Source: Smittium culicis
Taxonomy: Eukaryota > Kickxellomycota > Harpellomycetes > Harpellales > Legeriomycetaceae
Length of the DNA: 55,985 bases
Assembly: GCA_001970855.1 (NCBI GenBank)
Contig: LSSN01001087.1
Span: 1-55,985 of the forward strand
Direction of reading: 5' to 3'
Part shown: piece after piece, positions 1 through 13,600 of the stretch
Layout of the letters: each line of letters opens with the position of its first letter
How positions within the stretch are numbered: position 1 is the first letter of the stretch
Made by a program: the position numbers and the translations under genes
The notes under the pieces: model-generated
The model's database searches: none
Told to the model about the DNA's origin: nothing
The model's input: only the letters and a program-made list of their open reading frames with translations

Positions 1-59
1 AAACTAAGAAAATAGAAATTCAGTGCAAGGCATAAAAAAACTAATATTCTAATACTAAT

Positions 60-560
60 AAATTCCTCTGCCGGTCTACCGGCTGCGTACCTAAAGGGAA
101 ATGGGATCAATCTACCAACCGAAAGATCCACCCAGGCATTGCTTCAAGTAGGCTGGATGACTGAAATTACAAGCAGTCATTGAATTAAGCTCGTTCCAAC
201 AAAATTGAATTCGTTGAGATCATTGAGCTCCTAGTCAGAGCCTACATCTAACAGGATTAATAAAAAATAGGCTCCTACCCAAACGTGGGAATGATCGACC
301 TGGCTCTCCTACAATAAGCTGCTAAACGGCTGAGTTCCGTATTGCTGTCGAACGCTGGACTTGTGCACAGATAATGTCTCAGACTGTGCTAAACGAATCG
401 GTTCCTCCTGTTTCTAGATGGTCCTCCTCTGGAATCGCTGTCCTCCGAATCGCTGCGCGTTGCCTTCACTATCCCCGACCAAGGATAGTGCAACGCTGTG
501 TGAAATTTTAGTATAGTGTACTTTTCTAAGTACACTACTTAAGCCGCTAAACCACGGCAA
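60..560. repeat. Repeat D, copy 1 (GC-richer dispersed repeat, unknown class)
   Basis: This segment is clearly richer in G and C than the DNA after it. Its part from about 120 to 515 aligns along its length with a decayed copy at about 33175-33565. Shared anchors are the block starting AGGCTGGATGACT near 152 and the block CACTATCCCC-accaAGGATAG near 471-490. It holds inverted repeats: GCCGG/CCGGC near 71-84, CACTATCC/GGATAGTG near 471-490, and TAGTGTACTT/AAGTACACTA near 515-538. I find no open reading frame or known RNA. It could be part of a retroelement, a structured non-coding RNA or a SINE-like unit. It may continue beyond the left edge of the window. Confidence 0.6.
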
Positions 561-1133
561 GGTATTTCACTCTTAGGAGACCATGAAAGAGCTAAATGAG
601 ATAATTAATGATCATCACCACCCCCCCCCCTCATTTCTTATTTTTGAATTGAACTAGTATTAAATACATAATCTATTTCTCTTATAATTAATTCAAAATT
701 CATAAAGTATAGATGCAAGATTTTAGGATTCTAAACAATTTAATAAATTATTATCGTATATTAATGGAGGAAGATTTTATAGAGAATTTAGTTACAGTGC
801 TTAAAATCGAATAAAAAATTATTGACAGATGAAAAAATTATTGTTATTTTTAGAAAATCAAATTTTAAAAACGAAATAGATAAATAGGTTAAATTCATAC
901 CTTTTTCGGCTCAGTAAATGGTAAAAGTAATTTTAATATATTCGTGTATATAAATTAAACTCCAACAGGGCTATCTCATAGCTTAAAATCACCCTTATGA
1001 TTTCAACGCGAGTATTTCTCGAATAACCCTTCCAAATAGATTTCTATTTTTTTTCTATACAAAAAAATCGCCAAGTATAAAGTTATTGGTATTTTTATGC
1101 GTATAATACCTATATTTTATCATTCAAAACAAA
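561..1133. other. AT-rich intergenic DNA with a poly-C run
   Basis: No gene is visible. There is a C homopolymer near 621-630. Around 970-1010 a short block (CTATCTCATAGCTTAAAATC) resembles the end of repeat C, so a badly decayed copy of repeat C may follow repeat D here, as it does at 33.6 kb. Confidence 0.4.
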
Positions 1134-1276
1134 TTAATCTTTTCAGAAGTAGCTGTTTTTTTTTTTTTTGAACTACCAAAAATATCCTACCTAATGGCAA
1201 ATATAAAAATAATATATTCATAAATTATATTGGCCACGAAATAAGTTGCATCCAATAAAAAATTGCTGATTTTTTG
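1134..1276 (+). mobile_element. Truncated family A TTAA element
   Basis: It begins TTAATCTTTTCAG and contains the family A left-end signature TTTTTTGAACTACCAAAA followed by TATCC. The right end is missing. The next full copy begins directly at 1277, so the two lie head to tail. Confidence 0.6.
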
Positions 1277-1472
1277 TTAACCTTTTCAGGAGTGGTTGAC
1301 TTTTTTTGAACTACCATAACTATCCAACCAAATTACAAAATGATAAATCATTGCAGAATAAAAATATCTTATTGGCTGAATTATACAGAGCATCCAATAA
1401 TAAATAATTTTTATTTGGCTCACCCAATTATGATTTTTAATAAAGTTTAAGAGTGTGGCCCCGAAAGGTTAA
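1277..1472 (+). mobile_element. Family A TTAA element (196 bp)
   Basis: It starts TTAACCTTTTCAGG and ends GGCCCCGAAAGGTTAA. The inside carries the family signatures TGAACTACCA, TATCCAACC and GAGTGT. The terminal inverted repeat is TTAACC(C)TTTC, with TTAA at both edges. It has no coding capacity, so it is a non-autonomous element. Confidence 0.8.
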
Positions 1473-4400
1473 TATACTTAATATTTAAGCTAAATATTTT
1501 TGGCCTATATAAGTGCTAAATAATTATTTTTTCAAGGTTCAAAAGTTATTTTATATGTAATATACGGATTTTCCATTAATTTAAATACTGAAAAGTATAA
1601 GTAAAACTATTTTATAGATATCTAAAATCACATTGCTGAACATTTATTTCTATAACGCTTGAAAATTGATAACACATAAGATACATATATATCAAGATAA
1701 ATTTTTCAATTAAATGAAGTAAGAGTTTTGAAATATTTTAAATTTAATGATTAATAATAATATTAAGAAAAAATACTCAAAGTTTCTATAGCCTATATAA
1801 TAATTATTAAATTAATGTGTATTTATTCTGAAGAACCAATAACATTTTATTTATAAAAATTAAACTACAAATAGTTTTAATCACTTATGTTTAATTAGAA
1901 CAATATTCTGTTATATTGGTTTAGGTGCATAATTTTAAATGGCAACAGATAGTAGAGATATTTTTTTCTGAATTTATATATTTTAATTATTAAAAAGTGC
2001 ACAATAAATCAAAAACAGTTACTCGTCGCGTTACATACAGATTAAATTGAGATTAATTCATTATGGTATGATACAGCTCTTGAAAAATTTAGAAATCCCA
2101 GTGAAATAGTAATAATAATAATAGTAATAATAATAATATTAATAATAATAACTTTATTAAAAAATTATAGATAAAATTATGAAAGTAAAACTAATAAAAA
2201 ATAAAAATAAAAATGCTATTTTTAAAATATATAAATCTAAAAAAGTTGGTAACAGTTTTAATACTATTAATCTGTTTATTCTATGCTATCATAAAAAAAT
2301 TAAGAAATTATTCTAATATCTTATTTACTATGTCATATTTTCTCAATTTTTATTAAAAATAAAATCTTAATTATTACATTAAAAATGCTATCTATGAAAG
2401 AGGCGTTTCAGATTTATAAATAATGCGTATATTAATTCTAAACACAATTATTACCTAATATAAAAAATCTTAATTTTACATTTCACATAAAAATTAAAAT
2501 TACATTTTAATTCTGCAAATGATTCGAATAATTATTAATTCTCGTACAAATAGAATTTGGATGTTTAAAAAAGTTATATAAATTGGGAATTTCGTATAAA
2601 TAAATTTATCATAATTTAATAAATTATTTTTAAAAGTTTTTAAATTTAGAAATACTTGATTATTAATAATCTTTAATAAAAAATAGTATGTGGTTTAATC
2701 AATAAAATAATTATTTAAATCTGACAGTAAAAATTATTTTTGTTAATATGTTTAAATTCTACAAAAAATTAGATAAATTTTAAATAAAAAAGTTTTATTT
2801 GCAATGAGCATAAATATTATTAAATATATATTGAGACTACATTATTTTTTTTAAAATAAATAGTAAATTATATTATCAATTTGAATAATTTATAAAATAC
2901 TAGTTTTTTATCTGCTAGTATATGTATACAATAAGCAATTTTATATAATCGTATTTTATCAATTATAAAATCTTATTTCTAGAAAACATTTCCAAGATGA
3001 ATATTATTATTAGATATAATACAATAATTATTTTGAAAGAATACAAATTTTATAACCACATAAGTATGCTTTTTTTTATAATATCATGTTTTTAATATAC
3101 AAGATTTTTTATATAATACTTATAAAATATAATAAAAGCTTTTATTAACATGGATTGTGGTATTATTTTATTTTAACCAAGAAATATTATCACTTTTATC
3201 TATATTCTAATAATTTCTATATAAATCACAATCTGATAAAAATCTGATATATATAAATCTAATAATTATGATATTTTATCGCATAAACCATTATTCTGAT
3301 TTTTTTTTACGGGGAATATTTTTAAATGATGAGATATTTAACTCATAAATAGCTATAAAATTTCATTGGAATTTATCAATTTATAATTATATATAATAAA
3401 TTCGATATAAAATATTCTTATTCTTTATTTAATTAATAGTAAATAGAGATAATATAGCATTATTCTTTACATACTATGAATAAAAAAATTTGATTACACT
3501 TTTTAGGATTTTTTTAATTTAATGAATATTTAACTACAGTTTTTTATTAATTTTTCAATTACAGGTGAACATTTACAAATGTTTTTCAGTACTGCTTATA
3601 TGTGTAAATAACATTTATTTGTTAAAATTTTTATATTTTCGGGATTATAAACGATGAAAGTACTTTTTTGCAGCTTGTAATAATTTTTATGATTATTTTA
3701 TAGTTTAAATTATTATTGAAAGAATCAGAAAGACATTTCCACTGTTCATTTAATTCTTAAAATGTTTCCTCCTAATTAAATACTAAATTTTATTTACTGG
3801 AAATTAGCTAAATAAGAATTTTACTACACTGAAACCTTTTAAGCATAAAATTTCTATCTTATAAAGAATCTCACATTTTTATTTTATACTATAAAAATTC
3901 AGCTATTTTAAAATATAAAAGGGTTATATCACAGTAATATTTATAGCTCTAAATTTTTTATTAAAATATTAAAAACAGTTTTATTAATATTTTCAATTAA
4001 AATTATACATAAATATTAGATTTTTAAAAAAAAAACTTTTTCTTAAAAATTAAAACTGTATAAAATCTAAAAAAATTGAATTCATTAGATCAAACAAAAG
4101 TACCAATTCATTATTTAAGAAATTTTAAAGTTTTTAAAATTTTTGATTTATTATAATTCCATTATAAATAAATACTCTCATATTAATACCCATATTTTTA
4201 GTATATTTTAGATTTAATTTTTCAGCGAATTATATATATATAAATTAACACTTTTTTCAGATACTTTTATACTTGAAATACAGATAGTATCAATTTAAGC
4301 ATTAAAAATAATATATATTATGATAACACACAAATAAAACCCGATTTATATGGTACATAATCTATCTAAAATTTACTATATGTATAATTCTATTTCTTTA

Positions 4401-6781
4401 AAATACATTTTTTTATTTTAGTACAATTTAAATTATACAATTTTGACCTCAATAATAATCAATTATTTTTAAAAATATTGTCTATAAGTCCTCTTAAATC
4501 ATACTATTTATTTTATTGGTAGATATAATAATTCAAAATTAAATCCCCTGCTATATTCTAACAAGCTAATATTTTTATCAGTAAATGGATATAGATTCAA
4601 TTATTTAGTACCTCTGACTACAATTTTTTACTAAAAGGGAAATAAAACCGAAGGAAAGTTTAAATATTTCTGAGGCTAAACCTATTTACAGTATGTAGTC
4701 TTATCATTCCGTTATAGTATCTAACTGTATCAATATACTAGATATATATATATATATATATATAATATCGTTTAGATATTAAAATAGCTACAAATCATGT
4801 CATATATACAAGATTTTTTTTTTCTAATTTTTTCATTTCAAAAAAATGTGATTCACAATTACCAATTTTTTTATAGACATAATTTTATGTAAACTGGCTT
4901 AAATAAGAATATTTGCGAATTGCTATTTAATACTTAATAGGTCAAGTAGATTCTATCACGTAATAGCTTTCTTGTTTCCCATTTTTAATACTTTTAATTA
5001 CTAATTGTTGATTCTAACAAGCTATTGAAATCAAAGTTAACCAGATATTATTAAAAAATACTATAAACTAAGTAAATTTTTTTTAAATAATTTTTTATTG
5101 TAAGCTAGTGTTTTTGAATTTAATATTATTGCTATTACATAGAATATTTCATGCATAATTTTTGTATAATTCAATATAAAAAATATTAAAATTTACTTTT
5201 CTAAGTTTATTTAGAAAGTTTTATTAAGGCTTCAAACTTATTTAAATAGTTTATAAGTATAAATAACAATAAAATTAAAATATATTAAAAAAATAGGAAA
5301 ACAATTAACATTCTATCCTTTAATTTATTTATTTATTTCATATAAAATATGATAATATAGTATTTGTGAACTTTTTATATTAAAATGAATTCCATTAAAT
5401 TTTATTGTTGATAATTTTTTTAAAAAAAAAGTCATTGACACTCATAATCTTTAAAAGGTCTAAATAATTATATTAATAAATATTACCCAGCTTATAATAA
5501 TTTACATATAATTATTATGCATATCTATTAAATATCAGTTTAAAAAATAGAAAATTCCAATTTTTAAAACAAGAGGTTCAATATAATAACACAACCAATC
5601 GATTATTTTTACATTTTGGGATACTATGTAATTATTGTAAGTTCAAAATTACAGAATTTAAAAGTTTTAGAGAAATTTTGAAATAAAGTAAAGACATAAC
5701 ATTTATCACGAATTAGGAATTAGGAAGTAATTTTACGCTCATAGATAAAATTATAAACATTCTAAATCATTTTTTTGATATTAAAAAATTTTTGATAATT
5801 TTTTAATGACAATATCAGTGAAAAAATAAATTATACCAAAAAATATCGATAAATATAATTTTATTAACCATAAATTAAGAAAAAAATTAAGAGACAACCT
5901 GAGTTTTATATAAAAAGTCTATACATTTTATTGAATAAGTGTTAAATCTAATTTATAAATTAAAATTAAAAGATTAGTAATATACAAACTTTTAAAGTTA
6001 TATAGGTTATTATTTAAACAGTGATGTTAAAAATTACAGCTTGTGATAAGAAATTATTTTTTGAGAATTCGACTCTAAAAAATTAAATAGATTTTCTTCA
6101 AATAAGGATAACATGAAAAAAAGCAAATTATTTCTAATTTATATATTTCAGGGCTCATACTGATTTTTATTTATTATTTTTATTTCAATAAAATGTAGAT
6201 GTATAAATATATTTTTATCAAAGCTATTAAATCAGTTATTAAAATTTGATGAAATTTATTCAGTTTTTAATCTGAAAATTCTACAAAATTACCACAATCG
6301 TCAGTCTAGAATATAAAAAAACAATCCGAGGTTTAAAAATATTTTAAGGGTAAAATTTAAGGAAATTGCATTTTTTTTTTAAAATTTTATACATCAGCTC
6401 AAAATATATTTGGTTTTATTTAGATAATATTTTTTAGTAGCTTTCAATTATTCTTAAATAATGAAAAGGTTTGTTCAGGCAAAAAAAATTAAAGATATTG
6501 ATCAAAATAACTTTTGCTTAGTTTTATCCTAATAAAAAATTAAATTGAACTCGAATTTTTTTATTTGAAATTTTAAAGTGTGCTGAATTATCAATTTACA
6601 AGCAATTCAACCAAATTGCAGAAAATTGAAATATATTTATTTTTAAAAGAAACTGGGCTTTTAATATCAACAATCGGTTATTCGTTAATAGCCCTGTTTT
6701 AATATTATTTCGAGTCTTAATAGCCAATTAAATTTTAGTATAATATTAAAAAATACATAGCTGAGAGCGGGGATTAACATT
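1473..6781. other. AT-saturated gene desert
   Basis: No coding region of convincing length or composition appears on either strand. It contains simple repeats: GTAATAATAATAA-type triplets near 2107-2150 and a TA dinucleotide run near 4741-4764. I see no tRNA, rRNA or recognisable transposon motif. Confidence 0.55.
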
Positions 6782-6978
6782 TTAACCCTTTCAGGGGCAG
6801 TTGATTATTTTTTATCTACCAAATATAGCCAACTGAATTTGGCTATTAAACTTTAATTTCGAGGTCTTTAGAATTATTTGAATTTTGCATTATAACAGCA
6901 AACAGTAAGTTTAATTGTAAACCATAAAAAAATCAAAAAATTCGTTTTATATAAGAGTCTTTGACGAGAAATGGTTAA
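6782..6978 (+). mobile_element. Family B TTAA element (197 bp)
   Basis: It begins TTAACCCTTTCAGGGG and ends GACGAGAAATGGTTAA. The family B signatures are present: ATCTACCAAATATAGCC near the left end, GAGGTCTTTAGAATTATT in the middle and AACAGCAAA before the right third. Confidence 0.75.
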
Positions 6979-7260
6979 ATCAAAAAAATTTATAGATAAA
7001 TATTCTATAATTAGTTTTAGCTTTATTTTTTAATTCTAATTTCATAAATTGCATAGTTTTGTATCTGTTAGTGTTTATGTTGATCTGCAAACAAATCGTT
7101 TCATTTTTTAAATATTTTTCTAATTTTATGAAAATTAATGGGTTTACAAAATATAATTTATTGCATAAATAGAAGCAGTATCTAATTGAAATATACATTT
7201 TCGGGAATAAAAAGATAAGAGGTAGTCTGTAATATTTTAATAAACCGAATAGGAGATACT

Positions 7261-7460
7261 TTAATAATCCTTTTCCCTCCAACAATCATAAAAAAATCAA
7301 ATTTAATGATTCGTTAATGATTAACAATAAATTTTACTATTTGCTATTATTCAACAAAAAATCAATATTTCTTAAAACCTTGTAACTAATTATTTTAATT
7401 AAACGCTGTTGGCTATATTTTATTAGATCAAAAACAATAAACCGCCCGCGAAAGGGTTAA
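7261..7460 (-). mobile_element. Family B TTAA element, inverted
   Basis: Read on the plus strand it starts with the family right end (TTAATAATCCTTTTCCCTCCAAC) and ends TAGATCAAAAACAATAAACC followed by GCGAAAGGGTTAA. It lies directly before a copy of repeat C. Confidence 0.7.
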
Positions 7461-7712
7461 GGAATCATTTTATAGTATAAAGTGTAACTTTGTGTAAAAA
7501 AGCATAAAAGATTAATTGCATATGGGTAAAATATTTTCTTATTTTTAGTAAATAAAAACTTTATAATTAAATGAATAAATAGAAAAATTGAAATGCCTTA
7601 TTAACTTCTCCAGTAATATTAACAATTAAAGAAAACTCAAGCCTATAACATTTATTGTTTCAAAGTTATCTCATCGCTTAGAGTCGCCCACATATGTTAA
7701 TAATATGAAATT
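7461..7712 (+). repeat. Repeat C, copy 1
   Basis: About 240 bp match two other places (33584-33823 and 52438-52672). Shared anchors in order are CATTTTATAGTATAAAGTGT, GAATAAATAGAAAAATTGAAAT, a TAATATT block, and a final TCTCATCGCTTAGAGTCGCCCA-like block. There is no coding potential, and the element class is unknown. Confidence 0.55.
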
Positions 7713-8623
7713 GTATTATCCAATTTAATTTTCCCCAAAATTTTTTATAATACTCGATTTTGAGAGAATATTGTATATTTTTTGGATTACGCATAAGGGA
7801 GATTATTTAGAGTTGCGGACTTTATCGTTTCAAAACTTTCCTACTAGGTAGAATTATTATTTTTTTTTTAAAATCTTAATAGAAAGTATCATCGAATAAA
7901 TTAGGTGTTACAACCAATAATTACCTAATTCATATAAGCAAATGTAATTCACAAGAAAAAAAGCTCCGTCTCTCCCAAGAATATTCCGCTGATTAAAAAA
8001 TATAAATTAACAGTATTTTATTTATTTAATTGATGTTACAATTCTTATAAAGATAAGATTTGTATCATTATTACCTCGTTTAGGTGAAGTGCATAAAAAC
8101 TAGTTATTTATTCACTGAATGGTTTTAAATAGTTTATAAACTTTATAAGTTATAGGAAACCACTATAGTAACATACACACACATATATATATTATATTTT
8201 AATTTTTTGGCTGAATTAAATAAAATTCTTCAATTCAAAAAGGCTCTACCATCATCAAAGTAAATAAAATAATTTTTCAAAAAATAAAAGCAAAGAACCA
8301 AACTTTTTCGAAATATGCAATGACTAATTAATGTGTGGGATTTAGAACAAAGCGTGGACTTGGGCTAATATTGGTTAAATATACGGTGGATTTCTAACTT
8401 TATAGTTATTAAATTTGTATTGGAAAAACCTGTATGATAAAAATCTTCAACTTTCTTTAACATGAACGTTTATTTAGTTGATTTAGAATAGTGAAGCTCT
8501 TTATAATATATACCATCAATGCTTAAAGTACAATTACCAAGTAGAATAGGATATCTGATATTATTCAAATATTTAGGTAAATTATGATCGACTAAATATG
8601 CGTTGGTTTACTAAAATTTGATA
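7713..8623. other. AT-rich intergenic DNA
   Basis: I see no gene, RNA or repeat copy that I can support here, only short low-complexity tracts such as ACACACACATATATATA near 8175. Confidence 0.45.
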
Positions 8624-8854
8624 TTAACAGTTTCCTGTCCAACAATTTTAAAAAAAATTCAAATTTATGATTAATTTATGATTAATTTATGATTAATTTA
8701 TGATTAATTTATGATTTATAAGTATATTTATTACATGCTGGTGTTATAAAACAAGCCAATATTTATTAAGACCTTGGAAATAAAGTAGTTTTATTAAATG
8801 TAGTTGGTTATACTAAATTGATCAAAAACAGTCTACCGCCAGTGAAAGGGTTAA
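8624..8854 (-). mobile_element. Family B TTAA element, inverted, with internal tandem array
   Basis: It starts TTAACAGTTTCCTGTCCAAC on the plus strand and ends GTCTACCGCCAGTGAAAGGGTTAA. At 231 bp it is longer than its relatives because of a five-unit tandem repeat of ATTTATGATTA at about 8663-8717. Confidence 0.75.
8663..8717. repeat. 11-bp tandem repeat, five units
   Basis: ATTTATGATTA is repeated about five times, inside the family B element. Other copies have a single related ATTTATGATT motif there, so the array is a local expansion. Confidence 0.85.
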
Positions 8855-9229
8855 ACAAACAATATGATTAAAAATAGTCGACGATTTTACGCGTTTAATA
8901 TTACTTTTAGCTGAATAAGTTGAATGAGCTTTATATATTTAGACCCCCTTTAAGTAAACAGTGTTACTGCATAAAAATTATTTTTTAGTGGGGAAAATAA
9001 ATTAGAGAAACAGGTACTAAAAATTAGCATATAGATAAATGATCTAATAGCTATTTTAATAATACAATTTTTTTTTCATAAAGTAATTATGCGTAAAATC
9101 CGCTTATTGAATAAATATTAATGTATGTAAAGGGGCTAAATAGGTCTAATTTCGAATAAGTTTAGCATATTGAAATTAAACAGCGAGTATCATGCAAAAA
9201 AATTGAATAAAGCGTGTTGGAAAAAATTT

Positions 9230-10530
9230 TGATAATTTTAAAGCCACGCAAAAGGCCAAAAGCTAAGAGAAGAGAGTTGTTTAGTTAGCGGAAAAGTTGA
9301 TTTGTGGGTTGGGGCAATAAGAAACGGGGGAGGGGAGAAGGAAATCACGAACCAGGCGATAGGCTGACAATTAATATTTGTAGTAAATAAAAAAGAATAT
9401 ATCTAGTTCCGCGATTATAATTTTTTGATCAACAGCTTTGCATTTCGGGGAAATCTCATGTTTTCAGTAAGGCCATTAATGTGGGATTTATGCGCTAAGT
9501 AAAATCCAGCGACGAAAATATGCAAATCTGGCCACGGATATAATATTCAGTTTGGCCAAATTAGTGCGGATTTATTTATGATTTCTGCCTATGGGAGCAA
9601 TGAACTGGAGGTAAGGATTTGAAATGGGAGATTATTTCGAGGAGTAGAACTTTTCCTATCTAGTTTTTCGTACTCATTAGGGGTTGCCTTTATTTTAAAT
9701 CAAACTAGAAAAAATCATCGAACGAATTATCTGATACATCCAGTAGCTTATCCAAACTCATTTTAGCAAATAGAATTTGTATGAGAAAAAGAGCCGCTTC
9801 CCATAAGAATATCCGATATAGAAGTGGTACTTTTTAGAAAGCGGTACACGTTGAAATAATTATTTCTTGGGGCTGATGCAATTAATGGGGATATGGATTT
9901 GGATTTTCTTGATGTAGAAGCTGCGCTATTAGTAAAATTCGTCAAATGGATAGAAACAGTTCACAGGTAGCTTATGCCAGAAACGTTAGCATTAGAAAAA
10001 AAAGCTAACAAAGAAGCTCGTAACTCACCCGATAAGAGCTTGTACGCGTTTCGAGTAGCGTTACTAGCCATTCAAACAGCACAAGTAGTTGTAAAAAGGT
10101 CTAGAAGTTTGTAATGTATTACTTTATTAGGCTTAGCGGCAAATAGCAACTAGGCTTAAAAATAAACGGCCAAACAATGCTTTTTTAAGGCATTGGCTAC
10201 TGGATAGACTAAAAATATCTCGAAGATTAAAAGTTCCTGGCTTAGATAATGTCGATTGATGCTGGCAGAAGAGCTAATCATGCAATTCTTGCTGTACGCA
10301 TAAATTTTATGTGCTTGCGCCCAAAGCTATAAAATTATGCGAGCATTTTGTGGCTATAAGTTTGATCCGACAAATCCCTTTTTACAAAACCAGAATAGCT
10401 CCAGAAAGAAGTCTTCAAGCAGCTGTTAACAATAAAAAAAAAAATCGCTTAGCTTTGGGATACTTATCTAATACTGCCAAACTTTCTTACATTCAATAAT
10501 TTCTTCCCACAATTAGTCTCCGCTTTGAAT
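9230..10530 (+). pseudogene. Possible decayed coding remnant
   Basis: This stretch has a higher and more even base composition than the DNA to its left. On the plus strand it contains short open pieces separated by stops and frame changes, for example one near 9985-10110 reading NSPDKSLYAFRVALLAIQTA and one at 10311-10499 reading CEHFVAISLIRQIPFYKTR. None matches a family I can name. The pattern looks like an old retroelement gag-like or captured coding sequence, but that is inference. It could also be chance open reading in less AT-rich DNA. Confidence 0.3.
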
Positions 10531-10688
10531 AACTCAAGTGCAACATTATACCCTTTTACTTTTGCAGCTGCGTCTGCCTTCCTTTCACATATTTTTAAAA
10601 CCGTATTCTCATACTTGACTAAAATAAAGAAAAATATCTGGTTATTCCTCGCAAAACTCTGTATACTTTTATCAAAGTAAAAGTTATC

Positions 10689-13600
10689 ATGGCATCAACT
10701 ACAACCCCAGCTTCATCAAACCCTAACCTCAATGTTGCTACAACAATAGATTCGGTTTGGTATCAAATATTTGAGCCCGAAACAGATAGAGTACTATATG
10801 TAAACCCAGACCTAGGCGAATGCAGTAATGATTACCCTATTCATGGAATTGTGTAAGTTTTTATTATAGCTATCTTATATATCAAGTATAGATAATATAT
10901 TCGTTCTTGATTTCTTATTTAGCATGAAACGAAAACCTGAAGAAGTTTGGTGGGAATTAATCGACGAAAACACTAATCTCCCTTATTACTTTAACTCGAA
11001 AAATATGGAAACTGTTTGGATTCCACCAGAAGACTCCTTGACAATCTCTGCTCAGCCGTTTATGGTATATGAAGTTATTATATTTGCACAAATTATCATA
11101 ACATCTAAACTTATACCCCCCTCCTCCCCACCCGTTTTCTTTTCAAGATAAACAATCTAAAATCTAAATTTCATAAGCACCTCCCCCCCTTTTTTTTGAA
11201 GAGCTTTTCAATACATAATTAACAACTAATTTATGATTAATTTAATTATTTTTCTTTTAGGAATCTGGTGATTCCGGAAGAAGATTGTCACAAGGTCTAG
11301 TTAACTTGGCCCGTAGTTCAATGTCCGAAAAAGATGTTTTAGATCTGGACAATACACTAATAGCACATAGCTTACTATTCGACGATGACTATACCGAATT
11401 AAAGAAGTCAATCGAGTGTTCCTTAGATAATATAAACAAATCCCCCAATTTATGCACAAATCTTGATGAAAATTTTGCCGAAAATTTTGTTAAAAATAAA
11501 GCCGAAAATGATTCTACCATATTTGACACAGATTATATTTTGGAGAGCTACATATATGATCAAGAAACTGATTCTCATTCAAACATTAATTCTAAGCTTT
11601 GCTTAACCGATTTTACAAACGATATAGACCATTCTATTCAAAAACAGATTGCTGAACCCGATGAAAAAAAAAATAAGACTATACATGCAAATAATAGAAT
11701 TTCTGATACCCTACTTCTAAAAAAGAAAAGAAACGATATTAGCTCCAAAAACAAAAAAACTCGCGAAACAAAGTCTCTTATATACAGCAACCAATCAAAA
11801 TACGCAAACACAAATTCTCTTTTCGTAAACAATCTGTCAGATATAAGAAATAGCTTTGACTATGACTGGGAAGCTTTCCTTGACAGTCAGCTTGGAAGCT
11901 CTGATGGCAAAATTAAGCCAAATAGCGAAAGCAAAAAAGATAAAGAAGACAAAAACTTACAAAAATGCACGGAATTAGTCAGAGAAGCAGAACCAAACAT
12001 TAAAAAAGATTATTCCACTAGCAACGAAAGTGATAACAAGACTAAAAAATCCAGAAATTCTTTTGAAGAAATGCTTTTCTCTGAATTTTGCAGCATCAGC
12101 GATGCTTCTCAAATTCAAGGAAATGAAACTTCAAACGTACCCACAGTAACAATTAACAACTCTAAAGATAAAAGGACTTCTCTGGACTACCCAGAACTCA
12201 GCTTAGTTTATTTAAATTTAAATGATAGCTATTCAGAGCCAGCTAAAAATCAAGAAACCCTTAAAGAAAATAATATATATAGCTCGGCAACAACAGGAGT
12301 AGGCAGTTCTTCTAACAGCTGTGTTGAAAATATATCAGACAGTTCAGTCGCAGATATTGCAATGAGTCGAAGTAAAGATGAAACTCCAATGATAATAGTC
12401 CGAAAAACTTCTATGCAAGACTCTAATGTAAAAACAGAAAAATATAAAAAGTTTGTAAACAATAATGTAGAACAAGTAGAAAAAGCTCAATCAGTAGGAC
12501 TCGACGCCATGAATTCAAATAATAGCCTAGACCCGAAAAATAAAAAACTAAATTCACTAGTTAAGAAAAAAAGATCAACTATGTATATAGGTAATTTCGA
12601 ATCAATGCTTTAATGTTTATTCTTTCACATTATACGCCCAATATTACAGCTCTTCAAATATAGTACACAATTTTTATTTCTTCTAACTCTTTATTATTAA
12701 AAAACATAGACCAAAAATATAGTACGTTTTATGATGTTTCTGATTTTACGCTAAGCGAGCCAATAGGGTTAGATTTGGTTCAAAAGAAGAAAAACCTTGA
12801 ATCACTCAATGTAATCACCAATAAATTAAAACTTTTTTTAATACCATTTTTTTACTAAATTATTTATTTTTAAAACTTTTAGGATTTTTTGGCTTCAGGA
12901 GATTTGGAAACAATGGCTGAGAACAAGAGTAACAATAAAATAAACAACACTTTTATAACAATTACATATATTCTAAATTATTTTAATTATTTCTTATAGT
13001 GAAAAAAGACCTTGAAAAGAAAAAAAGGCTATCTACTCGCAGTATGCCAGGGATAATAGAAGAGAATATTTCAAGCTATGCATCTTTCAATTCGTATGCC
13101 GTAGATAAATTTTGTACAACAAAAAAAGGGCTATTTAAAAAATCGATGGAGATTGATGATCTTTACAGCTACACAGAATCTCCGATAACTCAATCTCTAA
13201 CTTTCTTGCCAAAAAGCATGCAAAAAGACGCGATTAAGTCTTTCAAGATTATTTTAAAATTATTAAACTCCAGATCGAGTCTAGATAAAAATGAAAACGT
13301 CGATCTCATTCTAAATATGCTAGGAATTCCAAGCTTATCTTCAATAGATTTCCATGATGAAATGTACTCACAATTATGTAAGATTTTAGTAAGGAACAGT
13401 AGTATCAAGAGACTTGAAGTAGGTTGGATTTTGCTGTCAATATTCGTGATTTCATTCACACCAAGCAAAAGTGCGTACCCATACTTTAACAATTTTATTA
13501 TTGATCAGGCCAAGCGACTCAAATCTCTTCAAAATGCTTTAGCAGATACTGGAAGTTTGCTAAACATCATATCACACACCTACTCAAGGCTTACGAATAC

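Noticed and set aside
6980..7285. 101-codon minus-strand open frame rich in Leu, Ile, Lys and Tyr
   Set aside because: Composition is that of random AT-rich DNA, and its start overlaps the right end of one TTAA element and the left end of another.
12250..12462. Open frames antisense to the large RhoGAP exon
   Set aside because: Shadow frames of a well-supported gene.
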